A DNA stretch of 32,504 nt from Methanobacteriota archaeon (GTDB taxonomy: Archaea > Halobacteriota > Bog-38 > Methanoflorentales > Methanoflorentaceae), in assembly GCA_003158275.1 (NCBI GenBank), contig PMIN01000001.1, positions 1,283 through 33,786 on the forward strand, given 5' to 3'. The position numbers and the translations under genes were made by a program. Positions 6,895-15,033 of the stretch are shown piece by piece (within the stretch, counting starts at the first letter, position 1; every line of letters starts with the position of its first letter). Below the pieces are notes generated by a model. The model was not told where the DNA came from, did not search any database, and saw only the letters and a program-made list of their open reading frames with translations.

Positions 6895-9800
6895 GTGTTT
6901 AATATGTTGCTCAACCCCTCTCAACAGGAAGCTGTCGAAGAAGATGGCATTCAGCTCATCATAGCCGGCCCTGGTTCAGGCAAAACCCGGGTGGTAACGG
7001 AAAAGATCCTACACCTCATTAAGAATGGCGTCAAGCCCCAAAGCATTCTCGCCCTGACGTTCTCCGACAAAGCGGCGAGCGAAATGCTCGAGCGGCTCGA
7101 GGGACATATTGACCCCTCTGACATCACGGCCGGCACCTTCCACTCGTTCTGCTGCGACGTGCTTCACGACAATGTCCTCGATTCGGGCATCAGCTTTGCC
7201 TCAGGCGTGATCAGCAGGACAAACCAGCTTGTGTGGGGGCTGCGCAACATAGACGCGTTTGGGTTTGAGGAGATTGAAATCGGAAATAATGCGATAGAAG
7301 TGGTTGAATCGATCATTGACGGGATCAGCGCCTTTAGAGATGAGCTTATCACCCCTGAAGAACTCGAGGTATACCTGCAACGCAAGGGCAACGAACAGCT
7401 CGAAGCAAATGAGCGAGCGTACCTCAACAAGCTCAACGACCTCCTTAAGGTGTACAAAGCTTATGGCGCATACAAGCGGAAGGAGTTGCTTCTCGACTTC
7501 GATGACATGATTCACGAGGCATCGGTGCTTTTTGACCGAAAGCCTACGCTTTTGCAGCGATACCGCGATCGCTACACGCATATCCTCGTCGACGAGTTTC
7601 AAGACACGAATTATGCGCAACTCTATCTCATCAAGCAGCTTGCTGGCGATAACGTCTGCGTCGTCGGAGACGATGACCAATCGATCTATCGGTTCCGCGG
7701 GGCGTACCTGACAAGCTTCACCGATTTTAAGGAGCACTTCGCTAGTTGCACGGAAACGCTTCTAGATCACAATTACCGAAATTCGCGAAACATCCTGATC
7801 TGCGCGCTCCAGCTAATGAGCAGCGCGCCCAACCGTGAGGAAAAGACCCTTGTGACGCGCAACCAGGACGGAGACAAGGTCATCGTTGCCCGCTGCGAAA
7901 ACGAGCAGTCCGAGACGCAATTTGTGTGGCAGCAAATCGAGCGATTGATTGGCACGCCGTTCTTCTCTCGAGCCGATAACAAGGAGCGAGCGCTCACGTA
8001 CGGCGACCTTGTCATACTAAGCAGGCGCCGCATGGAGGGGGCGAAGTACCACGCGGCACTGCGCAACCGGGGGGTACCATGTGAATTTGTCGGCGAAATC
8101 GACTTTTTCGCGACGGCGGTTATTCGCGACGCTATCGCGTATTTGCGCGTCATCGAGAACCCTCTCTTCGCAGGAGTGCATCTTAATCGCATTTTGAAAC
8201 TCTCTGGCGTGACTGAAGTGAACGTGCAGCGGCTTAACGCGTGTGCAGAGCGATTGGCATGGGAAGACGAATCGAGTGACTTCGTTTATGAGTGCATGCT
8301 GGACGCGGCCGCTCTGCTCGCCACACAAGCAGACCACATACGCGAAATCATGCGTACCATCGAGCTGCTGTTGCAGCGAAAGGAGCGCCTCACGCTATCG
8401 GAGCTCGTGTATGATCTTGTTGTGCGTTCGACGGACCTGTACAAACGGAGCCTCCACGACGAGAACTGGCGTGACTTACGGCTGTTGAACAAGCTGTACG
8501 AAATAGCACAAGAGTACGAATCGATTACGAAGCAGCCATCAGTAACCGACTTTCTTGACTATCTTGACCTCCTCAGCGGATTCCATATAGAGCTTGAAGA
8601 AGCTGAACAAACCGATAGCGTCAAGGTCATGACCGTGCACCAGAGCAAGGGCAAAGAGTTTCCGCTCGTTTTTATCGTTGACGCGGCGACCAACCGGTTC
8701 CCCTTACGGTATCAGCAAAAGCCGTTTTACGTGCCAAACGACCTCGCAAGGGGGATGAAGACGGGTGACGACGAGAAAGAGCTCTATCAGCAGGAGGAGC
8801 GCCGCCTCTTCTACGTAGCGATGACGCGGGCTGAGCAGAAACTTTTTGCAACCTACGCAGAGCGGTACGGCCAAAACGTCAACAAGACCAAGCCTTCAAA
8901 GTTCCTCGAGGAGCTTGAGTTTGAAGATAATCCGCGCGTTCAGGTCGTGGACGTGCGCCAAGAGTCCTCGCAGGATGTTAGAACGGTCGAAACCGCTATC
9001 GAACAAGCGAAGACGCGGCTTGAGGACCAAGCCATTCACGCTATCCAGAGCGTGCAGCCGAAGGCAGCGCTCCAGAAGATCGTTGAGCTCGAGAAACTCC
9101 GCTTTCTGGAAAGTGGAAGGCGGCTTGAGGATTTTGACGTGTCTAGCTTCTTGACGGTTGAAGAGACCGATTCCGAACTGCAGCGACTTTTTGAGGGAAA
9201 GCGTGCAGCTTTGATAAGCGAAGACCATCACTTCTCTGCATCAGCGCTCCAGACGTACAGCACCTGTCCTACGCAGTACAAGTTCAGTTATGTCCTGCAC
9301 GTTCCCACGGCCCCAAAAACCTACTTCAACCTTGGACTTGTGGTGCATGAGATTATCGAGCACCTCACTAAGCAAGAGTTGGAAGGTATCCCACCATCAA
9401 AGGAGCAAGCTGCAGCGATCCTCGAGCAATTCTGGTCTTCTGCTGCGTATGCGACGAGACAAAAAGAACGCGAGGACAAGGAGCGCGCTGCACATATGAT
9501 CGAGACCTTCTTAGTATGGCGGGAGCGCAACGAAAACGAGGTCGTCGCCGCTGAGATGAAGTTTCAGTTTACCCTTAACGGTCGGGTGGTGAAAGGTGTC
9601 ATAGACCGCATAGAAAGAACTGCCGACGGACAATACGTCGTAATCGACTACAAAACAGGGTATCAATCGGAGAATAAGAAGAGCATCAGGGAGAGCATCC
9701 AGATGAATGTGTACTCCCTCGCAATCCTTGAGAAGTTTGGCGTTTTGCCGGTTAAAGCCTCTCTCTTTTATGTAAAACACGGGAAAATGGTGGACTATAT

Positions 9801-9954
9801 CCCAGACCGCGAACACGTCGAACTACAGAAGATGCAGCTTGCGAACATAATAGATGACGTTCTGGCAGAACGATTTCCTGAGGCCCCCGCATATCACACC
9901 TGTCGATCGTGCAGTTACAGTGACCTCTGTGATGCTCAGGAGATTAAAGAGTGA
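6895..9954 (+). CDS. UvrD/AddA-like superfamily 1 helicase fused to an Fe-S PD-(D/E)XK nuclease
   Basis: The product is 1019 residues from GTG 6895 (ATG 6904 is an alternative). All superfamily 1A helicase motifs are present: NPSQQEAV, Walker A AGPGSGKT (24-31), motif Ia LTFSDKAASEM, Ib AGTFHSF, motif II DEFQD (233-237), motif III GDDDQSIYRFRGA, motif IV DHNYRN, motif V MTVHQSKGKEF, motif VI RRLFYVAMTRAEQ. The C-terminal quarter is a RecB-type nuclease with D904, D918-Y-K920 and four cysteines (C791, C1003, C1006, C1012; last three as CxxCx5C), the AddB/Cas4-style iron-sulfur staple. It should therefore unwind and cut DNA ends. The family otherwise works as AddAB pairs; here helicase and staple nuclease are in one chain with no partner gene beside it. 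It follows the CARF gene by 72 nt and precedes BREX by 132 nt, same strand. Confidence 0.9.
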   Translation: MFNMLLNPSQQEAVEEDGIQLIIAGPGSGKTRVVTEKILHLIKNGVKPQSILALTFSDKAASEMLERLEGHIDPSDITAGTFHSFCCDVLHDNVLDSGISFASGVISRTNQLVWGLRNIDAFGFEEIEIGNNAIEVVESIIDGISAFRDELITPEELEVYLQRKGNEQLEANERAYLNKLNDLLKVYKAYGAYKRKELLLDFDDMIHEASVLFDRKPTLLQRYRDRYTHILVDEFQDTNYAQLYLIKQLAGDNVCVVGDDDQSIYRFRGAYLTSFTDFKEHFASCTETLLDHNYRNSRNILICALQLMSSAPNREEKTLVTRNQDGDKVIVARCENEQSETQFVWQQIERLIGTPFFSRADNKERALTYGDLVILSRRRMEGAKYHAALRNRGVPCEFVGEIDFFATAVIRDAIAYLRVIENPLFAGVHLNRILKLSGVTEVNVQRLNACAERLAWEDESSDFVYECMLDAAALLATQADHIREIMRTIELLLQRKERLTLSELVYDLVVRSTDLYKRSLHDENWRDLRLLNKLYEIAQEYESITKQPSVTDFLDYLDLLSGFHIELEEAEQTDSVKVMTVHQSKGKEFPLVFIVDAATNRFPLRYQQKPFYVPNDLARGMKTGDDEKELYQQEERRLFYVAMTRAEQKLFATYAERYGQNVNKTKPSKFLEELEFEDNPRVQVVDVRQESSQDVRTVETAIEQAKTRLEDQAIHAIQSVQPKAALQKIVELEKLRFLESGRRLEDFDVSSFLTVEETDSELQRLFEGKRAALISEDHHFSASALQTYSTCPTQYKFSYVLHVPTAPKTYFNLGLVVHEIIEHLTKQELEGIPPSKEQAAAILEQFWSSAAYATRQKEREDKERAAHMIETFLVWRERNENEVVAAEMKFQFTLNGRVVKGVIDRIERTADGQYVVIDYKTGYQSENKKSIRESIQMNVYSLAILEKFGVLPVKASLFYVKHGKMVDYIPDREHVELQKMQLANIIDDVLAERFPEAPAYHTCRSCSYSDLCDAQEIKE

Positions 9955-10028
9955 GCAAAAGCTTGATTGCCGGTCTATCGCATTAGCAGAAGTTCTTTCA
10001 GAAGTCTGTGCATAAGTTAACCGTACTG

Positions 10029-10037
10029 AAATATATG
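10029..10037 (+). promoter_or_regulatory. Archaeal-type TATA box for the BREX operon
   Basis: AAATATATG at 10029-10037, preceded by CTG, matches a TATA element. It predicts a transcript start near 10058-10062, about 25-29 nt before the brxA start. AGGGGA at 10072-10077 would be the ribosome binding site. The box gives BREX its own promoter, separate from the helicase gene. Confidence 0.5.
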
Positions 10038-10086
10038 TAAGTCATAGAAATAGTTGAACAAGGCTAGCTAAAGGGGACGCTCTATT

Positions 10087-10866
10087 TTGAACATGCGTTA
10101 TAATACTTCGTTGGTAGAGTGTGGAGCGGTAATTCAGGAGAGTTTGATTCTGCTCGCGGAGTACCAAAAAACCCCAGACTGGTCTGAAATAAGGAGCCTA
10201 TCATATTCTGACAACATACTGAACAAGAGATCATCTGCCAGGACAAAAAAAGTACTGCGGACTTTCAGAAAAAGGTATGTCGATGCCGATGAGCTACCAA
10301 AAATCGAGAGCCTTTCTCTTTTCGTGACCAGGGATTTATCATATACGGCCAAAACGCAATCGTTGCTCCCATATGTGACGAGGGGCGATGCGTTACTTAG
10401 TAAGGCAACACATTGTTTGGTATGGCCCAGATTTGCGTCATCGAATACAAGTTCAAATCTGTCAAAGTCGGATGTTATGCGCTTTTTTGAGCAGGAGGGT
10501 GCCACCCATCAGGAGATGCAAGCATGGAGTCCTAAAGTAGTCGAGCGGTGGATTCAACACTTTTTGGCGGTTCTGCGCGAATTTGATCTTATGGAAAAAT
10601 CGCCGCGTACGAATTTGAAAAAGCCGCTAGTCAGGAAAGAAGTATTCGCCTTCTTCTGCATCTGGCTTCTAAATGAGGGAATATCTGGTATTCAGATATT
10701 CAATTTCCCTGTATGGAAAGATCTCCTCCTAAATGCGGATGAGATTGAATACCTTCTGCTAGAGTGTCACGAAATGGGATGGATTGAATATGCCCGAGCT
10801 GGTGACATCATTTCAGTCACTAGTCATTACGAATCACCAAAGGAGTGGATTTATGGCTTGGGATAA
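10087..10866 (+). CDS. brxA: BREX protein BrxA (DUF1819)
   Basis: First gene of the type 1 BREX operon, 259 residues. BrxA is a small protein with a DNA-binding winged-helix fold, needed for phage restriction in some BREX systems; its exact step is unknown. The sequence fits DUF1819: an N-terminal YNTSLVECGAVIQESLILL, a central basic region (RTKKVLRTFRKRY), and C-terminal helices ending in a short beta/winged segment (EMGWIEYARAGDIISVTSHY). The start is TTG 10087, 9 nt after AGGGGA; ATG 10093 is possible but the spacer would be 15 nt. It overlaps brxB by 14 nt. Identification rests on family resemblance plus the invariant gene order that follows. Confidence 0.85.
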   Translation: MNMRYNTSLVECGAVIQESLILLAEYQKTPDWSEIRSLSYSDNILNKRSSARTKKVLRTFRKRYVDADELPKIESLSLFVTRDLSYTAKTQSLLPYVTRGDALLSKATHCLVWPRFASSNTSSNLSKSDVMRFFEQEGATHQEMQAWSPKVVERWIQHFLAVLREFDLMEKSPRTNLKKPLVRKEVFAFFCIWLLNEGISGIQIFNFPVWKDLLLNADEIEYLLLECHEMGWIEYARAGDIISVTSHYESPKEWIYGLG

Positions 10867-11395
10867 AGACAAAATGGAGACGTTGAAGCAATTGGTTATA
10901 GCCACTATGAAAAGGTTGAGGCATACGGCTGTTCCGTTTTACCTATACTCTTATGCTCCGACCGATGAGCTAGTATGCTTGCGCGAATTTGATATTATGG
11001 CAAAAGAGTTGCAGTATCAAGGTCATTCAGTCGACTGTCACTACCTGTCTCAACTCCTGATAGAAGCGTTGCAGAATCTGGACTATTTAGATGAAGAAAC
11101 ATTGAACGAAGAAGACCAAACTTTCTTGGATATTGAGGAAAACCTACGAATTCGTCTGCCAAAGGAGCTGGTTTCCCTGCTGAATGTCGCGCTTAAGGGC
11201 GATCGTTCTCATTGCACAATCTTGCTAAGAGCAGGTTCTTTATATCCATTCGTCCACCCATCTACACTTCTCTCCCAGATGGAAGCGGTAATCCACACTA
11301 CGGTCGTTCTGCCGTTTCCCGGGAGAAAAGACGGTCCAATGCTCGGTGACCTTCAGTATGCAGGCAGGAGCTATTATCACGGAACGTGGTTGTGA
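10853..11395 (+). CDS. brxB: BREX protein BrxB (DUF1788)
   Basis: The product is 180 residues. ATG 10853 is chosen because AAGGAGTG lies directly upstream and MAWDKDKMETL is a sensible N-terminus; an earlier in-frame ATG at 10784 has no ribosome binding site and overlaps brxA far more. DUF1788 features: central EFDIMAKELQYQGHSVDCHYL, and the C-terminal VVLPFPGRKDGPMLGDLQY, a hallmark-like ending of the family. BrxB is an uncharacterised core component that appears in complexes with BrxC and PglZ in type 1 systems. It overlaps the brxA end by 14 nt and stops 5 nt before brxC, implying coupled translation. Confidence 0.88.
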   Translation: MAWDKDKMETLKQLVIATMKRLRHTAVPFYLYSYAPTDELVCLREFDIMAKELQYQGHSVDCHYLSQLLIEALQNLDYLDEETLNEEDQTFLDIEENLRIRLPKELVSLLNVALKGDRSHCTILLRAGSLYPFVHPSTLLSQMEAVIHTTVVLPFPGRKDGPMLGDLQYAGRSYYHGTWL

Positions 11396-11400
11396 CACAT

Positions 11401-14400
11401 ATGAAGATTGGCGAGGTTTTTGAGCGCGATCCAACGAGGCTGACGGATTATGTGGTTAAAGTCAGTCTTCAAGACCGCAAAGACGTAGGAAACGAAGTGG
11501 AGGAGTATGTTGTTACCCCGCAGATACGAAAGGATATTGACAACATCATCGATGGCTTTTTAGAGAGCAGACAGCGCCGGCCGTCAGACGTATGCAGCTG
11601 GATATCTGGTTTTTTTGGATCAGGGAAAAGTCATTTTTTAAAGATAATAGGATACGTCCTCGCGAACAAAGAGATCGAACTATCGAATACAGACGTAGTC
11701 GGGGCGGCCGAGTACTTCTGCAAGAAACACGACCTTGAGTATGGACCGATCCTTTCCAAAGAGCTCAAAACCAGATCCATATTTATAAACCTCCTCGATG
11801 ATGACACATTTGGCCAAAACGGTCCCGGAATCACGCGAATTATCTATAGGACGCTCCTACGGGAAACTGGCTTTTCAGATGTATTTTGGATCGCTGAAAT
11901 TGAGAAGGATTTACGCAGCCGAGGTGTTTGGGAGGCTTTTCTTTCTTCTGTAAGCGCGCAAACAGGATCTGATTGGACCAGATTAAGAGAGACGGCACGC
12001 GCTAGAAGCGCTCTCGTACACGGCCTCATGGACGTCTTGCCTGAAGATTACTCGGATATCACGCTCGCACAAGCTAGTATCGATGACGTAAAACACGATT
12101 TCAAGATTGAGCCTAGCAGATTGGCAAAGCTCCTTTACGAGGAGGCTTTGAACCTCGACCCAGAGACAGGACGGATCGTTTTGCTTCTTGATGAAGTCGG
12201 ACTCTACGTTGGAGAGAACGCTGATCGTCTGGCAGAGCTTGACATTCTTCCAGAGATGATCTCCCAACACGGAAATGGAAAAGTGTGGCTTTTTGTGACT
12301 GCACAAGAAGCGCCTGAAGAGATTCTTCCTCGCATCGCGAAGCAGCGCGGTCAATTTGAAAAGATACGAGATCGCTTCCCGATGAAATATCAGTTGGTAC
12401 CTGAAAACATCGACACGGTTGTGAAGCAGCGACTGCTCGACAAAACAAGTCTAGCGAGCGACAAGATTAGAAAACTCTTTGATGATTATTCTGGGGTCTT
12501 GTCAATGGCAGCGACAATAAAGCACCCTACGCGATTGGAGGCTTTGCTGACTCACGTCGAACGAGAAGACTTCAGGAAATCATATCCGTTGTTACCGTAT
12601 CACGTCAGGTTGATTCAGCAAATCCTAGGACTAATACGATCGCAAGGTGGCATTTTTGGTGAGATGACAGGCAGGGAGAGAGCTGTATTGTCGGTCGTTC
12701 AGTCACTTCTTGTGAACGATTTTAGCAAAGGAAAATTGATTGATGGGGAGTTAGGAAAGCTAGCGACTTTCGACCTTGTTTATGATGCAATAGAGGAGGA
12801 GCTCAAAGCGATCGGATCTGAACAGCAAAGCATAATAGGCAACGACATAGCAAAGCTAGGCCAGTTTGACTATCTTAGAATCGCTGACGTTGCGAAGGCG
12901 CTGTTTCTCCTCCAACAAGTGAGGGATTGGGTGCCCTGCACTTTGGAAAACATCGCCGCAGTTCTTTATCCTCAGCTTGGAACCAATAGAACATCGCACG
13001 AAAACCTAGTTGGTGAATGCATCAAGAAACTGACCGCCGAACAATGGATTTCAAGTGAAGAAGGGAACTATCGCTTCTTAACTGAGGTAGAAAGAAGCTT
13101 TGACCAAGAAGTAAACGAACGAGAGCCCTTTGTACTAAACGGCGACAAGCGTACGTTCGTTATTGAAAAAGTGAAGTCTGACCTGAAAGAGTACGGCACG
13201 TGCAATTACCGAACCAAAGCTTTCGATGTGATCGTCGAGGCTGATAATGAAGTCTTAACGTCGAAAGGATACATCAAGCTTGAATTTTTCTCACCTTACT
13301 ACGCGGCTAACGATCCGACGCTTGAAACAAGGTTGTTCAGAGAGAGCTTGGATCACGACGATACACTCTACTGGATTTCAGAAGCTATCCCTGAATTTGA
13401 ACAAGCTGTGACGAGGATAATAGCGACAAAACAAGTCCTTGGCACGAAGCAGAACAGAGCCCAGTCACGCGAAGAGCAGAAAGCATTAGACCGACCAACA
13501 AAAAACCTCATCGCACTAGAAGAAGACTTAGAGAGAAAACTCAGAAGGGGTACACAAAGAGGCAAGCTAATCCACGTAGGCGAAGAACAGCTCATTGAGA
13601 ACTCAAAGGACGCTTCTGAAATCGTTAAAGCCAAAATTCGAGATATAATACAGCAAATTTTTACTGAGTTCGAATTAGCGGCAGTGCAAGTTATAGGGGA
13701 GAATGAACTCATTCGAAAGATTCTTGGCTGGACGGGTTCGCCGCTACCATCGGTTTTTAGAGATCTTGAACTGATCGATGACAAAAATGAGATTCTAACA
13801 GATCGTCCTGTGGCTTCGCAGATCCTCTCACAGGTAAGACAACGGGACGATAGGAATAATACGGGACAAGACATTAGTGCTTTTTTTGAAGAACCTCCTT
13901 ATGGATGGGACCCGCGAGTAATTCGTCTAGTTCTTGCGACGTTGTTTTGGAATGGCACAATAAACGTGGAGCTCAATGGTAGAGTATACGAATCACCTAG
14001 CGAGGCAGGTTCTTTTGATGCTTTTACGGCAATAAAGTTTAGAACCGCCCATTTTCAGGTAGCGAAAGACGTTCCGGCGGACACAAGGGAGAAGATCAAG
14101 AATGGTATTTTGGAACTTTTTGGGGAGGGTTCTGGAAATGCCATAGATGAAATAGATAGCAAGCTGACCGTGATTATCGATCGCCGGCTTCCGGAAGCGA
14201 GAGACCTCTCCGGAATGGCATCAGCCCTTGACATTGCTACATCGCCATCAATTCTGGATTTCCTTCAATCCTTGCAAAGAATCAAAGACATGCCAAGCCG
14301 TCATCGGCGACTCTTTGGTTTCTTAGAAGAGTATGATTCACTGAAATCGACTAAGCCGAGCTTCAGCTCGCTTAAAAAATTCGCTGAGGATGGCAAGATT

Positions 14401-15033
14401 AATGAATATAAAGAGATTACGGCCTTCACCTCAAGTTGCTCCGAAGCGCTTATCTCGGCGGACGCGCAGCACGACGCGGAGATACGTAAGCTTCAATCTG
14501 ACATGCGCTCTGTCGAATTTGTTGAGCGGTGGAGTGCCATACGAGATGTTTTTGAGAGACTTCGCGAATCCTACAAGCGTTACTATACGAATTGCCACAA
14601 GAAGTTGGATGAGGAGGTGAATAGAGCCCTTCAATCGCTCCGACAGCACGAAAGCTTCAACAATGGGCTAGCACGGAATCAAGATCTCGAGCCGCTTACA
14701 CGTCTTCTATGCCAGGTCGCTAGTATTCAAGGATTAGATGAAACTCCATATAGGTGCGCTCAATGTGACAAGGGATACTTCCTCTTACGACAAAATCTCC
14801 AAAGCGTCTCCGCGATACAAGCCGAAATATCAAACGAGCTTGATAAGAGATGCGGCAAATCGGATGTTCCTATCGAGGCGTTAGTGATCGACAGATCCTT
14901 GGTATCAAGTAGCGATATTCAAAAGACGATCAACGAAATTAAGCTCTGGTCAGAAAATCAGGCGTTGCAGCACAAGAAAGTGCGCATTCTCGTGAAAATG
15001 GAGGTTATGAATGGACAGGACACGCCGAAATAA
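11401..15033 (+). CDS. brxC: BREX P-loop ATPase BrxC (PglY-like)
   Basis: The product is 1210 residues from ATG 11401, which gives the family-typical start MKIGEVFERDPTRL; a GTG at 11386 is in frame but lies inside brxB. Walker A GFFGSGKS is at residues 70-77 and Walker B LLLDE ends at 264-265, followed by the AAA+-like sensor strand VWLFVTAQEAPEE. A long helical middle (about 650-800, rich in E/K/R) and a C-terminal CxxC pair (YRCAQCDKGYF) follow. BrxC is the large ATPase of BREX, required for both DNA methylation and phage exclusion in characterised type 1 systems, and is thought to remodel or position the other subunits on DNA. Its last 23 nt overlap pglX. GC content looks lower by eye than in the helicase upstream. 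Confidence 0.93.
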   Translation: MKIGEVFERDPTRLTDYVVKVSLQDRKDVGNEVEEYVVTPQIRKDIDNIIDGFLESRQRRPSDVCSWISGFFGSGKSHFLKIIGYVLANKEIELSNTDVVGAAEYFCKKHDLEYGPILSKELKTRSIFINLLDDDTFGQNGPGITRIIYRTLLRETGFSDVFWIAEIEKDLRSRGVWEAFLSSVSAQTGSDWTRLRETARARSALVHGLMDVLPEDYSDITLAQASIDDVKHDFKIEPSRLAKLLYEEALNLDPETGRIVLLLDEVGLYVGENADRLAELDILPEMISQHGNGKVWLFVTAQEAPEEILPRIAKQRGQFEKIRDRFPMKYQLVPENIDTVVKQRLLDKTSLASDKIRKLFDDYSGVLSMAATIKHPTRLEALLTHVEREDFRKSYPLLPYHVRLIQQILGLIRSQGGIFGEMTGRERAVLSVVQSLLVNDFSKGKLIDGELGKLATFDLVYDAIEEELKAIGSEQQSIIGNDIAKLGQFDYLRIADVAKALFLLQQVRDWVPCTLENIAAVLYPQLGTNRTSHENLVGECIKKLTAEQWISSEEGNYRFLTEVERSFDQEVNEREPFVLNGDKRTFVIEKVKSDLKEYGTCNYRTKAFDVIVEADNEVLTSKGYIKLEFFSPYYAANDPTLETRLFRESLDHDDTLYWISEAIPEFEQAVTRIIATKQVLGTKQNRAQSREEQKALDRPTKNLIALEEDLERKLRRGTQRGKLIHVGEEQLIENSKDASEIVKAKIRDIIQQIFTEFELAAVQVIGENELIRKILGWTGSPLPSVFRDLELIDDKNEILTDRPVASQILSQVRQRDDRNNTGQDISAFFEEPPYGWDPRVIRLVLATLFWNGTINVELNGRVYESPSEAGSFDAFTAIKFRTAHFQVAKDVPADTREKIKNGILELFGEGSGNAIDEIDSKLTVIIDRRLPEARDLSGMASALDIATSPSILDFLQSLQRIKDMPSRHRRLFGFLEEYDSLKSTKPSFSSLKKFAEDGKINEYKEITAFTSSCSEALISADAQHDAEIRKLQSDMRSVEFVERWSAIRDVFERLRESYKRYYTNCHKKLDEEVNRALQSLRQHESFNNGLARNQDLEPLTRLLCQVASIQGLDETPYRCAQCDKGYFLLRQNLQSVSAIQAEISNELDKRCGKSDVPIEALVIDRSLVSSSDIQKTINEIKLWSENQALQHKKVRILVKMEVMNGQDTPK
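15000..15005 (+). promoter_or_regulatory. Perfect Shine-Dalgarno site inside brxC for pglX
   Basis: GGAGGT lies within the last codons of brxC and is 5 nt from the pglX ATG at 15011. It fixes that start over other in-frame choices and shows that the methylase can be translated independently within the overlap. Confidence 0.75.
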
